DNA of 64,000 bases from Roseivirga misakiensis (GTDB lineage: Bacteria; Bacteroidota; Bacteroidia; Cytophagales; Cyclobacteriaceae): positions 2,294,001 through 2,358,000 of the forward strand of contig NZ_MDGQ01000005.1 of NCBI RefSeq assembly GCF_001747105.1. The letters run 5' to 3'. This document shows positions 46,496-56,078 of this stretch, one piece after another. The position numbers and the translations under genes were made by a program. Below the pieces are notes generated by a model, which did no database searches, had not been told where the DNA came from, and saw nothing but the letters and a program-made list of their open reading frames with translations. Position 1 is the stretch's first letter. Each line of letters begins with the position of its first letter.

Positions 46496-49279
46496 ATGGC
46501 GGATTACAACCATCGAGAAATAGAACCAAAATGGCAACGCTTTTGGAATGATCATGAAACTTTCAAAGCGACTAAGGATACTTCTAAACCTAAGTTTTAT
46601 GCCTTAGACATGTTCCCTTATCCGTCGGGAGCGGGTTTGCATGTGGGCCATCCACTGGGGTACATTGCTAGTGATATAGTCTCTAGATTCAAAAGAAATA
46701 AAGGTTTCAATGTATTGCACCCTATGGGATTCGACGCCTTTGGCTTGCCCGCAGAGCAATACGCCATCCAAACTGGACAGCATCCGGCTATTACCACTAG
46801 AGAGAACATAGCGCGTTATAAAGAGCAGCTTAAGAACATAGGCTTTGCATTCGATTGGGACAAAGAATTGCAAACTTGTGACCCTTCCTATTACCGCTGG
46901 ACACAGTGGATATTCATGCAAATATTTAACAGTTGGTATAATAACGAAACACAAAAAGCAGAACCAATTGAGCGCTTGGTAGAGAAATTCTCGACCCAAG
47001 GAAATACCAACCTCGATGCGGTTTGTGACGACGACATCCCTACGTTTTCGGCAGACGAATGGAATTCATGGACCGAAAAAGAGCAACAAATGCTCTTATT
47101 GAAATATCGCCTAACCTATTTGTCCGAAACGGCTGTAAACTGGTGCCCAGAATTAGGTACTGTTTTGTCAAATGATGAAGTAAAAGACGGCTTTTCTGAA
47201 CGTGGCGGCTATCCGGTGATCAGAAAGAACATGCGTCAATGGAGTATGAGAATTACAGCTTATGCTCAAAGACTACTAGATGGTTTAGAAGATCTTGATT
47301 GGACAGAGCCCTTAAAAGAAATGCAGCGAAACTGGATCGGAAAATCGATCGGGGCCGAGCTCGCCTTTCAAGTGGAAGACTCTGATATCAAAATCGAAGT
47401 ATTTACCACTCGGATCGATACCATTTTCGGGGTTACCTTTTTATCGTTGGCACCAGAAAGCGAACTAACCCAAGCTTTAACCACGCCAGATCAAAAAGCA
47501 GCAGTTGACGCTTATGTGCAACAAGCAGCAACTCGATCTGAGCGCGATAGAATGAGCGATGTCAAAACGATTTCTGGTGTTTTTACAGGTAGCTATGCTA
47601 TTAATCCATACAATGGCGAGAAAATCCCAGTTTGGGTGGCCGATTACGTTTTAGCTGGATACGGTACAGGAGCTGTAATGGCCGTGCCGTGTGGCGATCA
47701 GCGAGACTATGATTTTGCCAAGCATTTTGATTTACCAATTGTACCTGTAATTGAAGGTGCCGATATCAGCGAAAATGCCGACCCGACAAAAGAAGGCACC
47801 ATGATTAATTCTGACTTCTTAAACGGGCTTTCTTGTAAAGAAGCTATTGCTAAAGCGATCGAGTTTGCAGAAGAAAAAGGCGTTGGTAAGGGAAAAATAA
47901 ATTATCGTTTAAGAGACGCCATTTTTGCCAGACAGCGGTATTGGGGAGAACCAGTTCCTGTTTACTTTAAAGATGATGTTCCTTATTTAGTCGATGAAAA
48001 AGACTTACCTATTGTTCTCCCGGAAATTGATAAATACCTCCCAACAGAAGATGGTGATCCACCACTCGGCCGCGCCGAAAATTTCACTTATAGCCCTGAA
48101 GGTGAGGACGCTGTTTATCCTTTGGAATTAAGCACTATGCCGGGCTGGGCTGGCTCGAGTTGGTATTGGTACCGATACATGGATGCTCATAATGAAAATG
48201 CATTCATCGATAAAGATATTCAAGCCTATTGGGGCAATGTAGACTTATACATCGGTGGGTCAGAGCACGCCACAGGGCACCTACTCTACTCACGTTTCTG
48301 GAATAAAATTTTTTTTGATTTAGGCCATGTCAATCAACAAGAGCCTTTCAAAAAGTTGATCAACCAAGGGATGATCCAAGGAAGGTCGAATTTTGTCTAC
48401 CGCGTAAAAGGGACTAATCAATTCGTCTCAAAAGGACTCAAAGGAGATTATGACACCATAGATATGCATGTGGATGTAAGCCTTTGTTACAATGATGTGT
48501 TGGACACTGAAGGCTTCAAGAATTGGAGACCCGATCTAGCTGATGCCGAATTCATTTTAGAGGATGGTAAATACCATTGTGGATGGGAAGTTGAGAAAAT
48601 GTCTAAGTCAAAGTATAATGTTGTCAACCCAGATGACATTATCGAGCGATATGGCGCGGATACATTGCGTTTGTATGAAATGTTCTTAGGGCCATTGGAG
48701 CAGTTCAAACCTTGGAATACAAATGGCATAGACGGTGTGAACAAATTCTTAAGGAAGCTTTGGAGACTATTTCATGATGATCAAGGAAACTTAGCCTTGT
48801 CGGATGCTGAACCAAGCAAGGCTGAATTGAAGGCTTTGCATAAAACAATCAAAAAAGCTCAAGAAGATATCGAGCGATACTCTTTCAATACTTCTGTAAG
48901 CACTTTCATGATTTGCGTGAATGAACTTTCTGCATTGAAGTGTAACAACAGAAGAGTTCTTGAAGACTTGATCATTGTGATTTCGCCCTATGCACCGCAT
49001 ATTACAGAAGAACTTTGGTCATTACTCGGTCACGCTGATAGCATCATTAATGCGCCCTATCCAAAATTCAATGAGGCGTTTTTAGCCGAAGATGAGTTGA
49101 CCTATCCAGTCATGATCAATGGCAAAATGAGAACCAAATTGCAGTTGCCAGCAGACTTCACTAAAGAGCAAATTGAGGAAGCTGCACTAGCAAATGAAAC
49201 TGTGCAAAAATGGCTCGAAGGTGCCACACCAAAAAAGGTAATAGTGGTTCCTAATAAGATCGTAAACTTGGTGGTGTAG
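46496..49279 (+). CDS. leuS: Leucyl-tRNA synthetase
   Basis: The 927 residues contain HVGH (49-52) and KMSKS (701-705), the editing domain with TRIDTIFG and [10 protein letters not shown], and a C-terminal anticodon-binding part. About 65 residues (from YNNETQKAE to [11 protein letters not shown]) are inserted before the AVNWC segment, and the following zinc-knuckle region reads [10 protein letters not shown] where the E. coli enzyme has CCWRC, so that zinc site appears lost. A leucine-specific insert precedes KMSKS. These variations seem lineage-typical (inference). Confidence 0.97.
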   Translation: MADYNHREIEPKWQRFWNDHETFKATKDTSKPKFYALDMFPYPSGAGLHVGHPLGYIASDIVSRFKRNKGFNVLHPMGFDAFGLPAEQYAIQTGQHPAITTRENIARYKEQLKNIGFAFDWDKELQTCDPSYYRWTQWIFMQIFNSWYNNETQKAEPIERLVEKFSTQGNTNLDAVCDDDIPTFSADEWNSWTEKEQQMLLLKYRLTYLSETAVNWCPELGTVLSNDEVKDGFSERGGYPVIRKNMRQWSMRITAYAQRLLDGLEDLDWTEPLKEMQRNWIGKSIGAELAFQVEDSDIKIEVFTTRIDTIFGVTFLSLAPESELTQALTTPDQKAAVDAYVQQAATRSERDRMSDVKTISGVFTGSYAINPYNGEKIPVWVADYVLAGYGTGAVMAVPCGDQRDYDFAKHFDLPIVPVIEGADISENADPTKEGTMINSDFLNGLSCKEAIAKAIEFAEEKGVGKGKINYRLRDAIFARQRYWGEPVPVYFKDDVPYLVDEKDLPIVLPEIDKYLPTEDGDPPLGRAENFTYSPEGEDAVYPLELSTMPGWAGSSWYWYRYMDAHNENAFIDKDIQAYWGNVDLYIGGSEHATGHLLYSRFWNKIFFDLGHVNQQEPFKKLINQGMIQGRSNFVYRVKGTNQFVSKGLKGDYDTIDMHVDVSLCYNDVLDTEGFKNWRPDLADAEFILEDGKYHCGWEVEKMSKSKYNVVNPDDIIERYGADTLRLYEMFLGPLEQFKPWNTNGIDGVNKFLRKLWRLFHDDQGNLALSDAEPSKAELKALHKTIKKAQEDIERYSFNTSVSTFMICVNELSALKCNNRRVLEDLIIVISPYAPHITEELWSLLGHADSIINAPYPKFNEAFLAEDELTYPVMINGKMRTKLQLPADFTKEQIEEAALANETVQKWLEGATPKKVIVVPNKIVNLVV

Positions 49280-49285
49280 TTATTA

Positions 49286-50563
49286 TTACAACTTGAATGA
49301 AACTAGGAAATGTAGCCTCGAGGTGATCGTCTTTTCGAAATTAAGACTCGCACCTAGATTACTACCAAACTCGTTTCTAAGCTCATATGTAAATCGCTTG
49401 GTGTCATACCCTAAGCCTACTATAACACCTGTATAATAGTCAACAGGGTCAGATAATAAATCTGCTGATGATTCAATAGTCGAACCACCGAATTGCCGCT
49501 GTACAGTGCGTGTATTTTCGAACAAACCTAAGGTTCCAAAAGAACCACCTGCACCAAGAAACAATTGACCAGGACCAAGGTCGAAATGTCTCCTGAGCTG
49601 CAATTGTAACCTAATTGAATTATATCCTATTGAAGAAATCGCTAACCCTGTGGATCCAGCTATCTGGACCTCCTCTTCCAATTCCGCCTCAAATCGGCTA
49701 AAAGTCAAGTCTACATGTACTGATAAATGCTTACGTCTTGAGGTGTAATACTCAACACCTAAACCAACAGCAAAACCTAACTCAGATGGGAACTCTTGAA
49801 TCGCATCATTGGCTCTACTTTCCTCTTTGTATTTAACTTGTGTAGAAGTAATACCTCCAAGAACCGAATATTCAGGTTTTACCTTGTTTCCATTCGTAAA
49901 AGTGACTTCATCAGAGTCAACACCGCTGCATTCAAAGTATTTCTTGAACAAAATTTTGAGACTCTTTTGTTTATAATTAGTCTTTTTGATTTGATCTCTG
50001 AAATCGTTGCAATCAGCAAAATAAGTCAGTAGCTCTCCTTGATAAACTTTAATTGTCAACCTTTCAGTTTTTCCACTTGCATTTTTTTGCAGATACTCCT
50101 GATAAAGTAACAACTTATAATCTGCCCCATTCTGAATAAAGAACCTCGTATAACCAGTCGAATCTATGTTTTGCACTAAGGTTTTAGGACCGTCTACCAA
50201 ATACTGTAAGAAAACTGTTTGCTCTACATATTCAATTTTTGGTGTTTCAGAAAAAACATCGTCCTCAGAAAATAATTTGTTCATTGAAACACGAGCACTA
50301 ACAAATAGCATGTCCTCAAATCCGAAGCCTCGGATATCTTCTGCAGAGTAGTTTTCAACCACTTGACCCTCTGATTTTTTAAATTGAATTCTATCTGGTG
50401 TTACTTTCCAAAAAGCATCTCCTACAAAACCAGTAACTCGGTTACCGTTACCGTCCAAGATATAACCAGGCTTAAACTCAACTTGGGCACTTAACTCAAC
50501 TCCAATAATTAGAAATAGTGCAAGGAATATTAGACGTGGGGAAATATTATAAATACGGATCAT
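49286..50563 (-). CDS. Outer-membrane beta-barrel-type protein of unknown function
   Basis: The 425 residues start with a signal peptide (to about 26, VELSAQ). The first half begins VEFKPGYILDGNGNRVTGFV, a pattern I know only as unnamed Bacteroidota proteins; the second half has alternating strands ending LHFLVSFKL, typical of a small outer-membrane barrel. I start at ATG 50563 because TATTTTTG at 50592-50585 lies between it and an earlier in-frame ATG at 50638. Confidence 0.78.
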   Translation of the reverse strand: MIRIYNISPRLIFLALFLIIGVELSAQVEFKPGYILDGNGNRVTGFVGDAFWKVTPDRIQFKKSEGQVVENYSAEDIRGFGFEDMLFVSARVSMNKLFSEDDVFSETPKIEYVEQTVFLQYLVDGPKTLVQNIDSTGYTRFFIQNGADYKLLLYQEYLQKNASGKTERLTIKVYQGELLTYFADCNDFRDQIKKTNYKQKSLKILFKKYFECSGVDSDEVTFTNGNKVKPEYSVLGGITSTQVKYKEESRANDAIQEFPSELGFAVGLGVEYYTSRRKHLSVHVDLTFSRFEAELEEEVQIAGSTGLAISSIGYNSIRLQLQLRRHFDLGPGQLFLGAGGSFGTLGLFENTRTVQRQFGGSTIESSADLLSDPVDYYTGVIVGLGYDTKRFTYELRNEFGSNLGASLNFEKTITSRLHFLVSFKL

Positions 50564-50584
50564 TCTGATGTAATTATTAAGCGC

Positions 50585-50592
50585 CAAAAATA
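50585..50592 (-). promoter_or_regulatory. Predicted -7 promoter element before the barrel-type gene
   Basis: TATTTTTG on the minus strand, 21 bases upstream of the ATG at 50563, fits TAnnTTTG. It supports that start. Confidence 0.42.
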
Positions 50593-50799
50593 GAGCGAAA
50601 ATTACTTTATTGTTAGAATTTGATCGATATAACATCAATTCAATAAGAATTTTCAGAAATCCGTTTAACTGGTTTATCCAAGTAAAATTTCAAAGTCAAA
50701 ATACTTATCCAAAAAAACTCAATCTTTTGTGCAAACTACTCCACCCCAAAAAGGAATTTTGGAAAAAGAAACTGTAGTCAAGTCGATAATTAGGTCTTA

Positions 50800-52737
50800 T
50801 TAGTCGCGTTCGGAAATGCTTTTGAGCTGACTGACAAGTTCAGCCTTAGCACTCGGTCTTTTAATGCCCTCTCTTATCAACTTACCTTCTTTAGTAATGA
50901 TCATGTAAGTTGGAAACCCAGTTATATTTACCTCCTTATCGAATAGAGAATATTGATCTTTATCCAAGAAGTAATTTTCACCAACGAGTTCATGTTTCTT
51001 GACCATTAAATCAAATGATTTTTTATCGGACTGAGCGCATAAGTAAACGTACACCACATCTTTAAGCTTATTGGCTTTCAGTTCTTTTAAGTAACTAAAT
51101 TCAGAAATACATGGTCCACACCAGGTAGCCCAAACGTCTATATAAACAACTTTGCCTTTATACTTATTTTTTAATTCTGCTAAGATATTATCCGAGGACT
51201 CAGCTATTTCAACCCCCTCGATAAACTTCTTATCTCTGAGGACTTCAAAGTTTCTGATTTCCTCATTAATATTATTTCTTACTAACGGTAAAAGCTCTAT
51301 TTCCTCGAGTTTTTCGACTATATAAGTTGGTATTTCCATAGCGCGAGCATGAAACCGGGAATTCAAGTAGGTTGCTATAATGCTAGAACGCTGAACGGTA
51401 GTGAATTTACTCGCCTTATTAATCAGGTTATCCCAATCCACCTTACTATTTATTGCAGCAATCTCGTCCTTATACTGCTCATAAATAGGCTTCATATCTC
51501 CGTTGAAAGCGACATAACCAAAGTGACGTTCCCTTTTAGCTTCTTCTGCTTTCCACTTACTCAAGATAAGTTTTGAGTTTTCTGAGACGAGTGAATTTGA
51601 AAGGAAATCATAAATGACCTCTATCCTTATATCATGGAGTTTATTCTTTTCCTTAGGCATCATAGGCATCGTAAACTCACGATTTAACGATCCATAGTTA
51701 CCTGAAGTGAAATCTAACGGATCATCCGGCATTAGAGAAGTAACTTTAGCTATATACTCATCAGGTACATCTACAGCTTCAATACTACCTCCTCTATTAT
51801 ATTTATGCAACCAGATATATCTCATCATATCTTCTGCTGCACTAATTCTAATACTCCTTAAGCTAATATCTTTCAAAGCTTCGCTTGTTGGGTATTTGTC
51901 GAAATAAGATTGATAGAAATCTTCGTACTCCTTTTTCAGGTTAGTTCTGTATTCATTGAATTCCATAGGCTCTAGTACCCTTTGGAGACTATCACTCTCC
52001 TTGTAACGGCGAATCTTCATATACTCAGGAGAAAGCAGTCGATACTCTTCATTTAACTGAGCTAAATCTCCCATATAACCGATCTCTCGAACAGTAGACC
52101 AAGAGGTACCCTCTCCAAAAGAATTTTCTTCTATTTTCATCGCCATCTTGGCTCCAGGACGAGCATAGAATATAAAAAATGCATCACCAACTTGGAAAAA
52201 TAAATCTTGTGCATGGTTCAAAGGGAAAATCAACTTAAACCTGCCAAATTCATCTATATCAGCAGAATATTTCGGCTGATGCTCTTTAAATGCGTCATTA
52301 TAAATTACGGAAGCTACTAAAGGCATGGTATCTGTTGGTTCCACTACACCATGTAAAATCACCTGATCTCGATTAAAAAAATTCTCTCTTAGATTAACTG
52401 AAGAAACTGGTCTGGACTTAATCGTCTTTTTTCTTCCCTTTCTAACCTGAACGCTCCTCTCTCCCTCGGTAAGTAATATCCCGTCAGAATTCTCAATGAA
52501 TGACAGTTTTTTGGATTTACTCTGATTAGTTAATAGAAGTGCATTGGCTTCACTCCATTCATAGTTCCAAAACTCGGAATCGTACAATATATAGTCATTT
52601 TGTACACTAAGCATCAGTACATCAGACCCATCAGCGGTAAACCAATCACCATGGATAATCCCCCTCTGATCTTGCCCTTGAAGACCTGGGGACATAAATA
52701 CCATGAACAAGATTGAAAGTGATATTTTTAAATGCAT
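50800..52737 (-). CDS. TlpA-family thioredoxin-like protein with long N-terminal part
   Basis: The 645 residues have a signal peptide (to about 21), a long N-terminal region of more than 450 residues without a clear domain, and a C-terminal TlpA domain with WCGPC (539-543) in YIDVWATWCGPC. It should reduce or exchange disulfides in the periplasm. The large N-terminal part resembles the DUF4369/thiol-disulfide proteins of Bacteroidota and may bind a partner. Confidence 0.87.
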   Translation of the reverse strand: MHLKISLSILFMVFMSPGLQGQDQRGIIHGDWFTADGSDVLMLSVQNDYILYDSEFWNYEWSEANALLLTNQSKSKKLSFIENSDGILLTEGERSVQVRKGRKKTIKSRPVSSVNLRENFFNRDQVILHGVVEPTDTMPLVASVIYNDAFKEHQPKYSADIDEFGRFKLIFPLNHAQDLFFQVGDAFFIFYARPGAKMAMKIEENSFGEGTSWSTVREIGYMGDLAQLNEEYRLLSPEYMKIRRYKESDSLQRVLEPMEFNEYRTNLKKEYEDFYQSYFDKYPTSEALKDISLRSIRISAAEDMMRYIWLHKYNRGGSIEAVDVPDEYIAKVTSLMPDDPLDFTSGNYGSLNREFTMPMMPKEKNKLHDIRIEVIYDFLSNSLVSENSKLILSKWKAEEAKRERHFGYVAFNGDMKPIYEQYKDEIAAINSKVDWDNLINKASKFTTVQRSSIIATYLNSRFHARAMEIPTYIVEKLEEIELLPLVRNNINEEIRNFEVLRDKKFIEGVEIAESSDNILAELKNKYKGKVVYIDVWATWCGPCISEFSYLKELKANKLKDVVYVYLCAQSDKKSFDLMVKKHELVGENYFLDKDQYSLFDKEVNITGFPTYMIITKEGKLIREGIKRPSAKAELVSQLKSISERD

Positions 52738-52910
52738 AGTGCTTAAAGTCGATTCAAGTGAAAAGATAACTTACTTAGAAATCTATAAGTCAATGTAATC
52801 AATATATTGTTACAAGTCTGTTTTCACAAGCAAAGAATAATACAGAAGAGTTAGAAGTAAACAATGTAAAGTAATCATCAATTAAAAGGCAAAGCCACAT
52901 TTTTGACTAC

Positions 52911-52944
52911 AAAAAAGCCCAAGGATAAAAGTTTACCTTCGGGC
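52911..52944 (-). terminator. Intrinsic terminator of the metallopeptidase gene
   Basis: GCCCAAGG (52917-52924) pairs with CCTT(C)GGGC (52936-52944) with one bulged base. Six A before it give a U-run on the minus strand, 20 bases after the stop. Confidence 0.75.
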
Positions 52945-52963
52945 CTTATCATTGAATAAACGC

Positions 52964-53872
52964 TTAAAACTTTGGCTTAGCTTCTGTTTGTGAGGTAAAT
53001 CGTTTTGATCTTTCTCCTTGGATATTTCCTAGGTTAACATCAAAGTTAATATTGGCTTTGATTTGATTCTTGAGGGTTACCAATTCAGGAAAATCATCGA
53101 AGAATCTAACTTTTTGAGCAGCAATCGAAGTGCCAGTTGGAGGGTCGCCCATCACATACGTTGCGAACGACTCAGCTATATCTTCTCCTGGATTAGTTGC
53201 TGCATATTCTGATACAAAACGGCTCCTATATTTCTGGTAGAACTGATAGTATCCATCGAAATCGTCTTCTCGAATCCTTTGGTTTTCTTCGAAGATATCA
53301 GACCAAAAATTGTTATAAAATTGATTGATATAAGAAGCAGCAGTGCTACATCCTTCTCCGGTAAAGAAGTTATTACAACCACCATTTGTAACATTTACTT
53401 GGGTATGGTCAAGAGTCAAAAGGTGAGCAACTTCATGAATGGATGTGTAAGCTGTTTCTCCAGGCACAAATTGATTATTTCTGTCCCAGACAAAGTCTAG
53501 ATTATGTCCCATTTCCCAGACACTAAGGTCGTTTTGATCTATGGCAGAAACATAAGCAGCTGTTCCATCTTCTGTATCTGCAAACAGTTCCATTTCTTTC
53601 ATAACCGATCGAGCTTCAACTGGTATCAAGTTTGTAAAGAAATCCCAAAACTCATTTTGTCTTGCTTGGTTGAAAAAACCAGTTGCTGCTGGTCCAGATC
53701 TTAAGAGTGAAAGGTTATTGCCATTTACGGCATAGCGTGCAACTAATCCCGAATTTCTGGTCTGGTCATTTAAATCAACAGGTTGCTCATCATCTTCCGC
53801 CCTGTCACAACTAAAGGCAAATAGGACAAGGAACAGAGTAAAAATCGGTAGTAATAATTTAGAGGCTTTCAT
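52964..53872 (-). CDS. Secreted zinc metallopeptidase-like lipoprotein
   Basis: The 302-residue protein has a lipoprotein signal (Cys22 in AFSC). HEVAHLLTLDH (146-156) gives two or three metal-binding His and the catalytic Glu147, spaced like a metzincin site but with Thr in place of the usual Gly. A second conserved patch, PGEDIAESFATYV (229-240), offers Glu230 or Glu234 as gluzincin-like ligand, as in the lethal-factor-like peptidases. Which zinc geometry applies cannot be decided by eye. The substrate is unknown. Confidence 0.8.
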   Translation of the reverse strand: MKASKLLLPIFTLFLVLFAFSCDRAEDDEQPVDLNDQTRNSGLVARYAVNGNNLSLLRSGPAATGFFNQARQNEFWDFFTNLIPVEARSVMKEMELFADTEDGTAAYVSAIDQNDLSVWEMGHNLDFVWDRNNQFVPGETAYTSIHEVAHLLTLDHTQVNVTNGGCNNFFTGEGCSTAASYINQFYNNFWSDIFEENQRIREDDFDGYYQFYQKYRSRFVSEYAATNPGEDIAESFATYVMGDPPTGTSIAAQKVRFFDDFPELVTLKNQIKANINFDVNLGNIQGERSKRFTSQTEAKPKF

Positions 53873-53937
53873 AATTGATAATGTTGTTTGGGTTTAAATC
53901 CATCAAACCAAACATTACCCTACCCCCTCAAAAAGAA

Positions 53938-54780
53938 TTAATTGTCACCTTCGCCTTTGGTGGCCTCTTCATTATTCTTTTTAGCTTTTCGCTTGCGTTC
54001 TTTTTTAGGCTTATCGGAGCGATTCTTCTTTTTGAATATGCCAAAGAGCTTTTTCTTTTTCGCAGCTGTGTCCACAGATAAAGTATCAGACATAAAGTCT
54101 TGTAAACTCATGGTATCCAGTGGTTCAGGTTCAAAGTCGCTTTCCTTAGGAAAATAATCTTTAAAGCGTTTATTGTACTCCTGTTGCTCTACATTAAACC
54201 CTCTAGATAGCAAAGGGGCGTATTGGTCGCGCATATAAATCGGCACTATTTCCATTTCAGCCATCAGCGCCTCATAGGCTCCAGAATCCAGCGCATCGAT
54301 TTTTGCTTTCAGCAAACTATCATATTTGGGGCGATTAAAATGAATGATCTTCATTTCGAGCTGTTCCAATTTGTAGTAAGGCCTCTTTTTAGTGATGCGA
54401 TCGAATAGGTATGGGTTTTCCAGAACTGGTTTTTCCTTACCTCTAAATACTCTGGCGAGTAACGGTTCTTTTTTCCTGTTTCCGTAAGTAAAACCTGCCT
54501 TTTCGTAAGAATGAACCCTTCCACCCTGCACTCTAAATCCACGACCAGGTGTACCTTTCGGAAACTTATCCATTAAGGAGTCACTATCTGCTTCGTATTT
54601 AAATCCGTAGGCTTTTTTAGGTACAGTATCACCTTCTACCACTGTGAAAAGTGAGTACATTTTATCCTGCTCTTCTTCGTCAAGCACAAAGGCCGTATGA
54701 TAAGCAGGACAAATCTTTTGTACAGCACAAGAGCACAGCAGGCATATAGCCAGCATACAGGTGATAGTTGTTTTGTTCAT
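53938..54780 (-). CDS. Conserved lipoprotein with Lys-rich C-terminus
   Basis: The 280 residues start with a lipoprotein signal (LLCSC near residue 19) followed by ICPAYHTAFVLDEEEQ, a CPAY motif I have seen in unnamed Bacteroidota lipoproteins. The C-terminal 40 residues are extremely rich in Lys and Arg (KKKKLFGIFKKKNRSDKPKK and onward), which suggests binding of an acidic surface. I start at ATG 54780 because it yields the lipobox; the earlier ATG at 54819 does not. A perfect 7-base inverted repeat, GGCAATT/AATTGCC, is at 54800-54817, just upstream. Confidence 0.75.
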   Translation of the reverse strand: MNKTTITCMLAICLLCSCAVQKICPAYHTAFVLDEEEQDKMYSLFTVVEGDTVPKKAYGFKYEADSDSLMDKFPKGTPGRGFRVQGGRVHSYEKAGFTYGNRKKEPLLARVFRGKEKPVLENPYLFDRITKKRPYYKLEQLEMKIIHFNRPKYDSLLKAKIDALDSGAYEALMAEMEIVPIYMRDQYAPLLSRGFNVEQQEYNKRFKDYFPKESDFEPEPLDTMSLQDFMSDTLSVDTAAKKKKLFGIFKKKNRSDKPKKERKRKAKKNNEEATKGEGDN

Positions 54781-54931
54781 TCGATTCCCTGATTGGGGCG
54801 GCAATTTAAGAATTGCCAAAAGGAATTATAAATCCCGATTTAACTTATTTTCAACATTCAATACCAAGAGTAGTTATTCATTCGTACGAAAAACATAAAT
54901 GCGTCTTAATCATTTGTAAGTTTAACGAGAA

Positions 54932-56065
54932 ATGAAGCAGGTCGAATATATAATAGCAGGTGCAGGAGCTAGTGGTTTAACACTAGCTTATTTACTATCA
55001 GCAAATAAAGATATCAAAAAATCTATTCTTCTAATCGATCGGGATGATAAGACTACCAATGATAGGACATGGTGCTTTTGGGAGAAAGAGGATAACCTAT
55101 TCGAACACTTGGTCCATAAAACTTGGCCAAATGTGGTGTTTAAGGGCACAGGTTTTAGCGAAACTTTTGATGTTTCCCCCTATCAATACAAACTGATTCG
55201 AGGGATTGATTTTTACGCTTTCATGAAAAAAACGCTCCTTGCCGATGACCGTGTTACTTGGATAAAGGATGAAATAAAGCACATAAATGCCGATGGTATC
55301 GTCGAGACTTCCTCTGAAACTTACCAAGGTGAATATGTCTTTGATAGCACATTCGATCATGCCACGCTAAAAAATAGTAAGTCTACAACCCTATTACAGC
55401 ACTTTAAAGGCTATGTGATTGAAACTCAAACGAAGGCTTTCGACCCAAATTCGGCTACTTACATGGATTTCACGATAGCACAGGAAGGAGATTGTCGATT
55501 TGGCTATATTCTGCCTTTCAGTGAAAACAAAGCCTTGGTGGAATACACGCTATTTAATCAAGAACTTCTAGAAGACGCTATATATACCGATCGCTTGGAA
55601 CGCTATATCGAGGGCCTCGGCATTCAAGAATACGAGATTATCGAAGAAGAATATGGCGTGATACCTATGACGGATTACGATTTTAAGATTAAAGAAAGCG
55701 ATCGTGTCATCAACATTGGAATAAAAGGTGGTTTTGCCAAACCTTCTACAGGCTATACCTTTTTACGTGGCCAACACATACTCCAGCAAATGGTCAAAAA
55801 CCTATCTACGGGAAAAGACCCATTAGTAGACTTACCCTATCAACAAAGTAAATTCAAGAAGTACGACGCAACCCTACTAAGCGTACTCGCTTCGAAAAAA
55901 TTTACGGGTGACCAAATATTTACGGGGATGTTTCAGAAAGCTGGAGCGAAGAAGTTCTTTAAGTTTTTAGATGAGCAAACCTCTTTAAAAGAAGACATTA
56001 AAATCATGGCGACTGCACCGCTACTGGATTTTGGTGGGGCATTTTTAAAATCCTTAATGAAGTAG
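54932..56065 (+). CDS. Lycopene cyclase family protein
   Basis: The 377-residue flavoprotein starts with a dinucleotide-binding fold (YIIAGAGASGLTLAYLL; GAGASG 10-15) and carries NDRTWCFWE, IPMTDYDF and GGFAKPSTGYTF, all typical of CrtY/CrtL-type lycopene beta-cyclases. It would cyclise the ends of lycopene to beta-carotene. No other carotenoid gene is adjacent. Cardiolipin synthase follows after 13 bases. Confidence 0.92.
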   Translation: MKQVEYIIAGAGASGLTLAYLLSANKDIKKSILLIDRDDKTTNDRTWCFWEKEDNLFEHLVHKTWPNVVFKGTGFSETFDVSPYQYKLIRGIDFYAFMKKTLLADDRVTWIKDEIKHINADGIVETSSETYQGEYVFDSTFDHATLKNSKSTTLLQHFKGYVIETQTKAFDPNSATYMDFTIAQEGDCRFGYILPFSENKALVEYTLFNQELLEDAIYTDRLERYIEGLGIQEYEIIEEEYGVIPMTDYDFKIKESDRVINIGIKGGFAKPSTGYTFLRGQHILQQMVKNLSTGKDPLVDLPYQQSKFKKYDATLLSVLASKKFTGDQIFTGMFQKAGAKKFFKFLDEQTSLKEDIKIMATAPLLDFGGAFLKSLMK

Positions 56066-56078
56066 CTTATCTTTAGCC

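Noticed and set aside
50749-50767. CCAAAA/TTTTGG inverted repeat as terminator of the TlpA gene
   Set aside because: The stem is only six AT-rich pairs and lacks a U-run in the right direction.
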